A DNA stretch of 64,000 nt, taken from the NCBI GenBank assembly GCA_019916065.1, contig CM034236.1, positions 57,688,690 to 57,752,689 on the forward strand, in the 5' to 3' direction. Position 1 is the first letter of the stretch, and the number at the start of each line of letters is the position of its first letter. This DNA comes from Vitellaria paradoxa (lineage: Eukaryota; Streptophyta; Magnoliopsida; Ericales; Sapotaceae). Below, in pieces: positions 46,301 to 56,500 of this stretch. Both the position numbers and the translations under genes were made by a program. Under the pieces are notes generated by a model that searched no databases, was not told where the DNA came from, and saw only the letters and a list, made by a program, of their open reading frames with translations.

Positions 46301-48020
46301 AAAGCATGTTTGATTAAATGACCTAAACTTTGAAACAACCATTATAAGGTTGAATGAAACTTTTGAACTCAGTTTTTTAATGGTCACTAGTTGATAAACT
46401 TGTTAGCATGAATGGATGAACTTCTAATTTAAATTTCAACTGAAACTAATTTCTTTAGTTTGAAGATCATATATATTTATTTGATAAATAATCAAAATTT
46501 AAAGTACCCGACAAATCGTTGGTTAAACCTCCAAGTGTTCAATGAAATTCAAATAAGCATATATATAGAAATTTCTATACCAAAAAAATGCTCTCCTATT
46601 TCTCTCCTCCCAAACCAATCAACAAATACAAAAAGGAATCGATGACCAAATTTTCCTCCTTTGTTTAGGGTTTCCGCCTCCCACCAAGAATCAAAAAATG
46701 AGTTTCGTCCTTCTCGGAAAACCCGCGCCATACCAAAGCACGATAACACCAAATGCCATAACTCCTGTTCAAGTTGTCATCCATGAGCACTTGAAAAAAG
46801 GGTGATCAATAGACTTCTGTTCAAGTTGTCAATTTTGAAGTCTTCCCTTGGATCGAGCACCACACACAAAAAAAGTTACCTTAGGTGGCGTCCCACCCCT
46901 CCATATGTCGCCCCCACGGGAAATCCATCTCACCGATACCCCTCAAAGCTGTGTAAAATGATTCACCTCAAACAATCATTTAATAGTCAAATTCTATATC
47001 AGCTTGTCATCCTGTCCTCTCATTTGACAGGAGATTAAGGCATGCAAAAAATGAGAGTGCGATCTCCCAGTCTTGGAGATGCCTCAGTCTCACATCCCAA
47101 CAGGATTCTCCCTTATCGGCATCCAGGCATCGGCAAATGATGCATCTTATCTACGGCCTGAGCAAATAGATCCCCAAACTCATCTTGTAAGCATCTCCCG
47201 TCAAGCTACTTGTCTTTCCAGAATCTCATTTTGTTTCCTTTCCCACCTCTACTGAATTAGAGCTCCTACAGGACTCCCACAACGGCCAAATATTTTCCTA
47301 TAAGCCAATGCGATGGGGACCTCTCCCTAGACTCCTAATCTGATCTCCCTATTCAGTGCCGTCTTTAGTTTCCACCATCTCCCTTGAGAATCTCCAAAGC
47401 CATATGCGTGGAATAGCTTCATTGGAGGCTCTTAAGTCTCTAAATACCAATATCTGCTTCTTTAACGGCTTCTTAACAGTACATCACACATTGTCCCAGT
47501 TCACTAAATGATACTTAAATTCATCCCCCATGCGTCCCCACAAAAAATCTCTTTGATCTTGGGAATTAGGGCTTGAGAACCTCTCTATCCTTCCTGTTAA
47601 AATTATAGTACAATAGGATCTTTGATTTTATTTATTTGTTGGTTTTTTCCTTCCTCCACATAGGATTGTAATCCTTACCTATTTTGTATAGGACTCCTGT
47701 AGTGTATACACACATTCATAGACAACCCTAATTTGATGCCAATTCATTCCATTAAATTTTTGTTTCTTAACACGATATCAAGTTAGGTTTGAGAGGACTC
47801 ATTTCCCATCTCTTGGTGCATTGAGCTAGATCTCCACATGTGAGCGGGGATCACAATTGGAGGGGGCGTGTTCAAATATTATCGCACATTAATAAACTCT
47901 AAACCCTAAATCCTGAATGATGAACCCTAATAAGCCTCTACATTAATAAATATTATCCCACATTAATAAAATCAAGCTTTCCAAACCAATAAAGATCCTA
48001 ATCGGCCTTGACAGTCCTTA

Positions 48021-48058
<38 letters not shown>

Positions 48059-49586
48059 AGTTGGACGTTTTAAGAAACCCTATCTGACATGGCTCTGGTG
48101 TCTATATCAAAAATCCTTAGACATTGCCACTAATCTCCTTCATGGATCCATTCATAATCAAGCCATCTATTAGCCGCAGTGGCTTTACTTTAGTCTCCAT
48201 AAGAGTTGGATCAATGGTGGTCAAAGCCTTCTAAGCAAAACCAACCTCCATAAGAGCCGATCGATGGTGTTTGAAGGCTTAAGCATTCTCAGGAAAACCA
48301 ACCTCATTTAAAATCACAATGATGTTCAAAGTCCTCACAAAGATCTTTTGGTGGATTGACCCTCTTTCTTGTGATTAATCCTCAAACAAGTCACTGGAAC
48401 CCCAAGAACATTTCAGAAGAATAGATGAGTCCTGTTGCTGACTTCGATCTCTCTATCCTCTCTTTCTCGATCCTGGAGCAGCCCTGTTGCCACACCATCA
48501 TAGTTGCCGGCAAGCCCAAGTGACTCCCACCAATGAAGGTTTGTTTCCACTGGAATCATGCCCTCCTCAACAAGAGGCATGTAAGCTCCACTTGGCCCAG
48601 CTGTTTTTTGCGTGTGAGCGCATCACAGTCTTAATTTCTTCCCATCAATGACCATCTCAATCATCGTCTTCTATAACTTCTTCCAGTTATTTCTCCGGCG
48701 CATCCCATCTTCCAGTAGCCCTCCGGTGACCCTACAATAGTTAATGTCTTGATTGTCATATTTAGGAAATCCTATTCCTGATTTGGGATATCCAATTCTC
48801 AGGATAAATTATGCCATTCCAACATAGGGATATTTTATTCCAAATTCGCTATCCAAAATAGGGGATGTTCTATTCCAATATGCTATTCCAATAGTAAATT
48901 ATTCCGTTCAAAGAGAGGAACATCTTCACCGACAACTATTTTTGGTGAGTACTCCAAGTTTCTTCAATATTAGATTGCTCAACAAGCATTTTTGTCTACC
49001 GCTTCTATTTAGCAAGGTAATCCTGTTGGCTGTCTTTCTAGTCGTTCTTCTGCACCTTTCAATATTAGATTGCTCAACAAGCATTTTTGTCTACCGCTTC
49101 TATTTAGCAAGGTAATCCTGTTGGCTGTCTTTCTACTCGTTCTTCTGCACCTTGGATTCAGGATTATGGTGCTTCAGCCCATACGTCAAGAGCGCCCCCA
49201 GTGTTATCTGATTTTCAATGCTCCTTTACCATTCCACATGTTTTCACAGCCAATGCCCCTGCTAATCCAGTAGCGCTAAAATTCTTTGTTTAATTTATGA
49301 TGGATTAAATTACTCAAACCTTAAGCAGCAAATTAATAATTTTTTCCCTTTAATATTTGATAACTAAAGTATTGCAAAAGAATATGAGTAAGTTGTAGGC
49401 ATTCTTTCATTTCATGCTGGTGTTTAGGTGGTGTGGAATTTGTAGTTGTCATTGTTGAACATGCTAAACTTGATTTATTATATTTTCCTTTGTGGCACAT
49501 ATCATGAAAGTGAAACTGATTCTGTTACAGAGGCGTATAAGGGTGGGCAATTGCAGGAATTGTTGGAGAAGACACTGTGCTCCTGA
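37176..49586 (+). CDS. GRXS14: Plastid CGFS monothiol glutaredoxin, whole gene (3 exons)
   Basis: Joined exons 37,176-37,383, 44,479-44,748 and 49,531-49,586 give 534 nt and 177 residues, close to Arabidopsis GRXS14 (173). Residues 1 to about 68 are a Ser/Arg-rich plastid transit region. The mature part starts near SALTPELK and has MKGT, the active-site CGFS, WPTFPQLY (cis-Pro) and GGCD, all needed for glutathione and shared [2Fe-2S] binding. CGFS glutaredoxins store or deliver Fe-S clusters in the chloroplast and affect redox signalling. Introns of 7.1 and 4.8 kb are filled with transposon remnants. All splice sites are GT-AG and frames join cleanly. The first of three consecutive ATGs is chosen as start; the exact start within MMM is uncertain. 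Confidence 0.93.
37530..41480 (-). mobile_element. Decayed Ty1/copia element in GRXS14 intron 1
   Basis: Minus strand, many stops. Readable pieces from its 5' to 3' end: gag with LQFQLKSKHYQM and SFWDQLYHANPPLKDPKS (41,066-41,275); degraded integrase region; RT with the YVDDM active site (38,560-38,571) and MKDLASLSYFLKLEI (38,306-38,500); RNase H with KSVIAHISTEIEYRALV and CDNTSAI (about 37,780-38,030). A polypurine tract (TTTGGGGGAATG on the minus strand, about 37,688-37,699) precedes a probable 3' LTR near 37,530-37,682. No intact LTR pair was identified. It is antisense to the host gene. Confidence 0.82.
40019..40056. repeat. Perfect 14-bp inverted repeat
   Basis: CTATGTTTTCACGT (40,019-40,032) and ACGTGAAAACATAG (40,043-40,056) are exact complements with a 10-base spacer inside the copia remnant. 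It may be the tip of a small hairpin element. Confidence 0.6.
42143..42236 (+). mobile_element. tRNA-derived SINE fragment (copy 1)
   Basis: It contains the B-box-like AGGTTTGAACCCGGGG, a C-rich stretch and the 3' end TTACCTATCAAAAAATATAT. The A-box half is missing or too diverged. It shares its 3' end with the SINEs at 58,452 and 62,877. Confidence 0.65.
42480..43995 (-). mobile_element. Second copia gag remnant in GRXS14 intron 1
   Basis: The minus strand encodes fragments such as QREQMIVLNLLVGLDSKFE (about 42,740-42,800), typical of copia gag, and PLVIPPEVDLFFF (about 43,420-43,465). A degenerate primer site TGGTATAAGACC (minus strand, about 43,982-43,993) marks its 5' side, with a probable 5' LTR beyond it towards about 44,300. 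Because another gag occurs at 41,066-41,275, it is a separate insertion. Confidence 0.6.
43014..43139 (+). repeat. 63-bp tandem duplication
   Basis: Two adjacent copies (43,014-43,076 and 43,077-43,139) of a unit beginning GGCCTTCGTAGAATTCC differ at only a few positions. It lies inside the copia gag remnant. Confidence 0.8.
44479..44748 (+). CDS. GRXS14: GRXS14 exon 2 (catalytic core)
   Basis: The acceptor is TGTGCAG|CATTAA and the donor is GTTGTAG|GTAAGT. It encodes LTPELKTTLDKVV, MKGTKDFPQCGFSHTVVQIL, NILENDMLRQGLKEYSNWPT and GEFFGGCDIVV, almost the whole glutaredoxin fold, including the single active cysteine. Confidence 0.95.
45057..46031. mobile_element. MITE with TTA flanks in GRXS14 intron 2
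   Basis: The left end GGGCCCCTTTGATAACA and the right end (reverse complement GGCCTCGTTTAGTAACG) are terminal inverted repeats, flanked by TTA at 45,054-45,056 and 46,032-46,034. The interior is extremely AT-rich and non-coding. A 3-bp TTA duplication with a GGGCC terminus suggests a PIF/Harbinger-type (Tourist-like) MITE. The 975-bp length is long for that class. Confidence 0.65.
46580..47590 (-). mobile_element. Degraded L1-type LINE fragment in GRXS14 intron 2
   Basis: The minus strand encodes GKGNKMRFWKD (about 47,212-47,245), the signature that follows the RT in plant L1 ORF2, and weak zinc-region similarity at 46,580-46,750. The latter resembles the LINE tail at 54,175-54,929, so it is probably the same L1 family, distinct from the telomeric LINEs. 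Confidence 0.6.
48019..48057 (+). repeat. Poly(T) run of about 39 bases
   Basis: A pure T tract inside the copia-type fragment. It could be the tail of a minus-strand retro-insertion, but no body is recognisable next to it. Confidence 0.85.
48963..49152 (+). repeat. 95-bp tandem duplication
   Basis: 48,963-49,057 and 49,058-49,152 are two copies of a unit starting TTCAATATTAGATTGC, with one difference (CTAGTCG versus CTACTCG). It lies inside the copia remnant, and the near-identity shows that the duplication is recent. Confidence 0.92.
49531..49586 (+). CDS. GRXS14: GRXS14 exon 3 (C-terminal helix)
   Basis: The acceptor is GTTACAG|AGGCGT. It encodes EAYKGGQLQELLEKTLCS and stop TGA at 49,584-49,586, matching the C-terminal helix and Cys-Ser end of GRXS14. 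It is too short to be found by a simple ORF search. Confidence 0.92.
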
Positions 49587-50575
49587 TGAATCAGAATTTA
49601 GTAACTCCAGTTTGGTGAGGGTTGGTTGCATTTGCAACGCTTGCAAGGCTACTTGCTCAGCGACAAGGCTGTTTTGTAATCAAATAATATAAGCCAGTTC
49701 TTTGTGTTACGTTATTGATCTGTATGCTATATTTTTATAGTATGTTACAAAATGAAATCTTGAATCACTGGAGTTCTGTAAGGGTCTGTCAAATGAAACG
49801 AAAATGTTAGGATCCGTTTGGCAACTATTTTGTTTTTATTTTTTTGAAAATTAAATATGAAAACTCGTTTGGTAAATTTGTTTTCAATTTTTTGTTTTCA
49901 AAATGGTGAAAATTGTTTTCAAAATTTTTAAAAATTATGAAAACATGAAATAGATGTTTTGTCAAATTTTTATTTTCAATTTTTATTTCCTTTTACAATT
50001 ACTACCTGTCACAATTATCGTCCACCTTTGGCTCGCCATTATCACTCTTACGGTTTGATAATGAAATTATACTTGTTTATGGTAGATTTTTTTTATTTTA
50101 TATAAAAATATATGAAATATAATTTAATTATTTAAATAAAACAATTTAATCCTATAAAAATAAAATATATTTCATGTTAATTAAATTAATTAATTCAATT
50201 AACTTAAATTAATTAGACTTAATTAGTTGATTAAATTTAATAATTGTAATTAACTTAAATTAAAATAATTAATTGTGTATAAAATTATTTTTAATAAAAA
50301 ATATTAAAATTAAAATAAATAAATATTTGTATTAAAAATAATTTTATCAAAAAATATAATTGCATTTAATATATAAACTAATTAATTAGTAATTAGTTAA
50401 TTAAATTATTTAATTTAATTAACATGAAATATATTTTATTAAATTATTTTTTAAAAAATAATATAATAAATTATGTTTAATATATTTTATTTTTATAGGA
50501 TTAAATTATTTTATTAAAACAATTAATTATATTTCATATATTTTTTTATAAAATAAAAAAAATTTACCATCAGCA
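49587..50575. repeat. GRXS14 3' flank and AT-rich foldback
   Basis: 49,587-49,806 is probable 3' UTR/flank. GGATCCGTTTGGCAAC from 49,810, after TTA, resembles the MITE ends at 45,057. A large imperfect inverted repeat follows: an arm at about 50,072-50,205 (GGTAGATTTTTTTTATTTTA) pairs with about 50,400-50,575 (reverse complement GGTAAATTTTTTTTATTTTA). This would form a hairpin of roughly 0.5 kb. Confidence 0.55.
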
Positions 50576-51823
50576 AACATTTTTTTTATTGTAAATTTAT
50601 GTAAATCTAATTTAAGACTTGATAAAAAAAATAATCAATTTAATCTCTTATTCAAACTTATCTTAAGCATGATTTATCATATGATAACTTGTCTAAACAT
50701 AATGATAACATGAAATATAAAAATTCAAATTTGAATGTATGGCTTCTAAAAGTTTGAGATATATTGAATCATTTGATATAAAAAAAATTAATTAATTAAT
50801 TAAACCTAATGTTAAACAAGATAGTTATGCTTATTAAAAAAAACTAATCAACTAAATTTAATAGAAAGAGAGTTTGAGTTCAAACATGTTTAATCTTTTT
50901 GAGCTATGTGTATCTTATTCTTGCTGTACTTTTTTTTTATTTATGCTATAATTCTTATCTAAAATAATCATCTTAAACTTTATATAATATAAAATTATAT
51001 ACCAATAAAAAAATGGTGAGTAAATAAATATTTAAAATTTGTAGTAATACAAACAAATAAAAAGCAAGAAAATGATATACAATATATATTTTTTAGATTA
51101 CATAAAAGGTTATAATTTTTCTCAACTGTATGTATTACTTATAGCTAGAATATTATTAATTATACGAATAGTCATTGTTTCTGTTGAAAGAAATTTTTTT
51201 AAATTAAAAATTGTTAAAATCAACTATGTCACAAGACAAATTAAATAATTTAGTTATAATATTTATCAAGAATAACATGTTAGAATACATTGAATACCAA
51301 ACTTTGATAAATAATTTACAACTCAAAAAAGTTAGAAGAATGAGATAAATTTTTCAGTAGAAGAATTTTTTTTTAACTGGCATCATCGAATATTCTGTCT
51401 TAAACCCTAAATTTTATAGGTCAAGTAAAACAAATAAAACCCTAATAGAGAGGATAGTAGAAGTTAGCATTTAAAAAAATTTAACAGATAGTTAAATTTT
51501 ATCAAATCATAGTATCCTATTTTTTTAATAACTGCAAGCCAACACACATTTCAAATTAATTTGTGTTAGGGCAAAATAAAATTGGGACGCGTGATGAGTT
51601 GTCGAACACTCTAAACTTATGACACGTGGTGTACGGCCGAGCACTCTAGTTGTCGACGCCGAATGTTGTACTCCGAACGTTCTGATTGGTGACACGTGGC
51701 TTACGCCGAGTGTGATTAGGCGTTTCGAGACATCATAATTGCAAGTATCGTGTGCTGCCATGTGACGAACACCGAACACGTCTATAATCTATATGTTCGG
51801 CGTTCAGCGTAGACAATTGAGAA
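50576..51823. other. AT-rich intergenic stretch, no gene seen
   Basis: 50,576-51,560 is AT-rich without coding evidence. 51,580-51,800 is GC-richer, with repeated CGAACAC/CGAACGT phrases and two TGACACGTGG-like words. It could belong to the following LTR-like segment. Confidence 0.5.
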
Positions 51824-52330
51824 ATGTTAGGGCTAGACCCCACTACATTAAAATTGGTTCCTAACTATAATTGCTCTATGGTACTCATTACGAGTGACAG
51901 ACAGATATGACAAGTAGACAGTTCTAAAGCTAAATTTCGACTATATGGCCAAGTTTAATCGCCCACACACATTTAATAAGAAGTAAGGGCATTAAATTAG
52001 AAGTGAAAAGCATTTAAGGAAGATAGGGGAAAAGTGCCCAGAAATATCATTACAACTAAATTTCCAAGTATTATTTTGTTTGTTTTCACCAAGCTATAAA
52101 TACAAACTCAATAACCCAAGTACGCTTGCTATTACCAACTGAATACTCATTGTATTTATTTCTTAAACTCACAAAAGGCACTTGTTAACTTAAACATCGA
52201 AGGGTTTTATGGTCGGAAACTCCCACTCCGACCGTAACCTCTCTTTTTCTTGTGCTCGGCAGATTAACGGGCAAATTTTTAGTTGACGTAATGAGCAATT
52301 TTGACGGTAAATTTTTCTACCAAACAATTT
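51824..52330 (+). mobile_element. Possible solo LTR (gypsy-like), borders unclear
   Basis: It starts near TGTTAGGGCTAGACCCC and has CTATAAATACAAACTC (about 52,094) as a possible TATA region. It then has the phrase CATCGAAGGGTTTTATGGTC with CTCTCTTTTTCTTGTGC, which resembles the R/U5 part of many plant Ty3/gypsy LTRs. No second LTR or duplication was found. Confidence 0.4.
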
Positions 52331-52399
52331 GTTTGAATAGTAACGGCGTGTAAACAGCCATACAAATAGCATTGTTGATTTTTTATTTTTTTATTTATA

Positions 52400-52817
52400 C
52401 ATAAAATAAAAATGAGTACAAATAAAAGTGAGAAATGCTGCGTCATTCCTGGGTCTACGGAAACCAAATGGCCTAAAAATATCTTACCTGAGGACAAACT
52501 GGTTATGCCACGACGTCCAGGACTTCTCCGCATTTGTATCTTTTATTTATTATTTATAGTCACGGACGTACCCAAGGTGCTCGTCTCCCCTTTTTACCTT
52601 CATCTCATCCTCTCCCGCTCCCGAAACTCATTTTCCTTCCAAAAACCTCTTACCGAAGACGGACTCTAACCCGCGCCCATCCTCCTCCTTTGCCTAAAAG
52701 CCACGGCCAGTGGCAATTATATATAGAAATCAAAATTATCGCATAAGGCCATTATCAGCTTAAATTAAATTAAAAAACTTTTATTCCCAATTCATCCTTC
52801 CGTCAGAGAAAAAGAAA
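52400..52817 (+). promoter_or_regulatory. Probable promoter/5' UTR of the helicase gene
   Basis: Mixed-composition sequence directly upstream of the plastid helicase start codon, with a TTCCGTCAGAGAAAAAG leader just before ATG 52,818. No specific element can be assigned with confidence. Confidence 0.4.
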
Positions 52818-53527
52818 ATGACCGTTGCTGCTTCTGTTCAAGCCTCTTTTTCCCAAGTCTCCATATCGGAGCCCAATAACCCTACTTCTTCAATTATCTT
52901 CGTCAAACGACTGGGATCTTCCTCCTCTTATTCGTTTTCTACTGTTAATGTCTGGACACTCTTCTCTCCCAACTGCTCTCTTTTTCATCGCCGTCGTCTT
53001 CCAGTTCCTCAGCTCCTCCTAAAGAAACCATCCTCCTCTTTAATTACCAAGAATGTTGTTTACACCACCGAAGGGCTTCCCAGCTCCAGGGCCGCCACCA
53101 CGAAATTACCTACTCGACGAAGGGAAAAGACGGAGTTGGAACGCGACGCCATATCCATTCTCAACGACAGGATACGCCGCGATCACTCTGGCAAGAGAGA
53201 TGATTCCAGGCCCCTTCTGGACTCCGAGGAAGCTGATAGGTATATTCAGTTGGTCAAGGAGCAGCAGCAGAGGGGTTTGCAGAAATTGAAGGGCGGTCGG
53301 GATGGCGACAGGGTTGGCTCTTTCAGCTACAAGGTCGATCCCTACACTCTCCTCTCCGGAGATTACGTCGTGCACAAGAAGGTTGGCATCGGACGATTTA
53401 TTGGGATTAAGTTTGATCTTCCCAAAGATTCCACGGAGCCAATTGAATATGTCTTTATAGAGTATGCTGATGGAATGGCCAAGCTCCCTGTTAAGCAAGC
53501 CTCTCGCGTGCTTTATCGATATAATCT
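52818..53527 (+). CDS. Plastid helicase exon 1 (transit peptide, RID domain)
   Basis: Begins [15 protein letters not shown], Ser-rich over about 80 residues (plastid targeting). Then come an acidic/basic linker, [19 protein letters not shown], and the RID/CarD-like domain ending LYRYN. The donor is AATCT|GTAGGT. The next codon is completed by exon 2 (CT|C, Leu). A C16 run lies 20 bases into the intron. Confidence 0.9.
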
Positions 53528-56500
53528 GTAGGTCTTTAATATTCCTCCCCCCCCCCCCCCCCTCTTCCAAATTTTTTTTATTTTTATTTTTTTTTATTTA
53601 TTTATTTTTGCTTTACTATTAAAAATTGAAAAATTTAGGAAATACTATCCGGGGAATACTAACTGGGATTGCTAATGAAAACCCGAAGTGAAAATCGGGT
53701 TTTTGGTTCAAGAAGCCGTTTCAGAGCTGAAACTGCGAAACGAGATTCAGTTTTTACTGCTAGAAGAAAAAGGCGAAATGAAAATGCGGTTTCTCTTTGC
53801 CAATGCCTACAGCATAGGTGACAGTGAAGACACAACCTGTTTAACATTGAGTTTAACACTCAAAATACACAACCAAACCTGTTCAACACACTATATAGCC
53901 CACCAGTTCAACACACAACAACAGCAAACAAATCAACCAAGAAGATACATTTTTGCATCAAAAAATAAACAACTTGTTTCTATCATATACATGAGAAAAT
54001 AATTGTCCCACGTACGTCAAAATAAATAAATAAATAAACAACACGAAAGTAAGTGATGTGTGCTACAAGTGTGACATTTTTGGGTACACATTGGGTTCCT
54101 ACGCCTCTCCTCTAACTGGGTGAGTGGCTTTGTTGGCTAAGACTAGCACCGGGGCTCCTCCAAGTGTGTATGACTTTTTTTTGAAAAGATAAGCAAGTTT
54201 TATTAAAAGTATTGAAGAGATGCTAAAAGAAAGAAACAAATTACAGTTTTTCCCTAATCACTGCATACTAGCAACAAAATGTATAAAAGAACAAAGGTCA
54301 ATCTCTCTTCCCTCTTCTACCCAACTGTACAAACAAGAAAGAAATAAACTTTTGGCACGCAAAACAGTCATTTTTATGTTGTCAAATATTCTCCTATTTC
54401 TTTCCTTCCAAATCAACCAAAATAAACAAAAGGGAACCAAATTCCATATCTTCTTCTTCCTCTTTCCCAATGGTTGTCCCTACCATGCTAAAAGAAAGCT
54501 CTTGAGGTTTTCGAGGAAGCACATTTGGACTCCAAAACATGAAAGGGTTAGACTCCACAGTCTAGCAGACCAAATGCAATGAAAGAACAGATGGTCAATT
54601 GATTTTTCATGTCTGAGACATAAAGAACATCTATTAGCTATAGAGTAACCCCATAATTTTAGATTGTCCATAGTTAAAATCCTCCTCCTCGTTGCACACC
54701 AGGAAAAGAAAATGATCCTGGTAGGAACCGAAGTTTTCCATAATTTCCTCCAAGGAAAAACTTCCTTCTCTCCTCCCTGTAAAGATAAATAAAAGAATTT
54801 CACAGTGAAAATATTATGTTTTGACTGCTTCCATATCAATGCATCTTCTATGTCTTCCATCTATGAAGAATAAAGTAGTTCCATCAGTAACCAGAAGCTA
54901 TCCAATTCCCAGTCATTCATATTTCTTCGCAAGTGTGTATGACTAGGTGGCTCCATATCAAAATGGTAACGAGCCATTGACCTCTTCCTAACATAGTGCA
55001 ATGGAGATAGTGGGACTGGATTGCTATGTGCCACAGTAGGCTTAGCCAATGTGTGGTCGGGTGGAGGCGATTGCATAATCGGCGACAACGGCGACTCCAT
55101 CTCATCCGTGAAAATAGTGTAGTCACCAATACGGCGAAATGGCTCAATAGGCTCATGGGGTGACGATACTGGGCCAACTATGGTGGACGGTCCTACTGTG
55201 GGTGAGATGGATATCAGCACTCTGGTTGAGGTGGGGGGTCGTTCTCCGGCTAAATTGGATGGTCTTGATCGTGATTATCCCCACCGAAGTGACACTCCTC
55301 GTCGATGGGTACAACAGTCTTATGGCCAATAGTCCTCAAGGTCGCAACCATTCGATGAACCTCCTCAACATCAGTACAATTGAGGATATCTATTGCCAAT
55401 TGAGTGGTCATGACTACAGTCTCCACCTAGAAACGTTCAACAATTATTGTTAGATATATATGACAAGTGAAATTGCATTGAAAACAGCAATATAGTTTGT
55501 TGAAAACGGTAATATAAATGACAAATGAAATTGTATTGAAAGCAGTAGGAGTAGAAACTGACTTATATTAGCCTTTATAGCGGTCACCAGCTGAGACCCG
55601 GTTGGAGGCACATTGTGGGGAGATCTAATAGGATGCCTAATAATCATCTGGTACCACCACATATATTGATCACTAGGATTTATGCGGCTGATGAATGGCT
55701 TGCTAGTGACCACTTGAGCACAGCGATCATCCCACACGTCAATGTGCTCCCGATGTTGTACACACCAATTTGCACTAGTGCGACTCTTGCGATTAAGTGA
55801 GTGTAAAGCAACTTGTATGTCACAAGTCACGGGCTCATCTTATACCACCTCGAACTGGCGCTTTACTCTATTAGGCAGGTTGGAACTTACAATGTATAGT
55901 TATTTTTATTTGAATAGAAGTAGTGGGCAGTCTTGAAATGAAAATTATGGATTTTACGTTTTCCAATAGAATCACGTGTTATAGTTTGAAGACTAGGAAT
56001 TTCTGCTATTAAAATTGCATTTTTCTCTCAATGTGTATATATACGTATATTTGCATATATATACACATGCATACATACACACAGAGGAATCTAGTGGGAT
56101 ACCAGAAGAGAAGAGGGGAATGCAGCATTTAGTTCAGCGAATGGATAATCTAGTAAATGTCGGTCTGGCATCGGCTAGTGGTGGATGACTCAAGGCGGTG
56201 GAGGTCTGACGACTGTGTGAGGTCAAGAGGAAAGCCGCTCATAACACTTGGAAATTAAAATTTGGGAAAGTAACTAAGAGATGGAGGGTTTGTGTAGGAG
56301 TTTAATCAAACGGGGAAACGCAATCTCACTTTTTGGTTTTGGTTAAGAAGAAAACGTAATCTCATTTCGTGGTTTTAGTTGGCCAGGTTGAAACCACAAA
56401 TTGATTTTGCATTTTTTGTGGAACCAAAAACCCCATCTTCATTTCGCGTTTTTAGTTTTTCCCAAGTAGTATTTCCCTAATTTTTCTATTTCTAACAGTA

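Larger units (their letters stand above)
47595..49280 (+). mobile_element. Copia-type fragment with LTR, intron 2
   Basis: An LTR-like segment at 47,595-47,772 starts TGTTAAAATT and ends TTCTTAACA; it is followed by a degenerate primer site (CGATATCAAG). Downstream, WIQDYGASAHTS (about 49,151-49,190) resembles the copia aspartic protease signature WI(I/L)DSGAS. The region between is scrambled. A T39 run interrupts it at 48,019-48,057. Confidence 0.55.
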
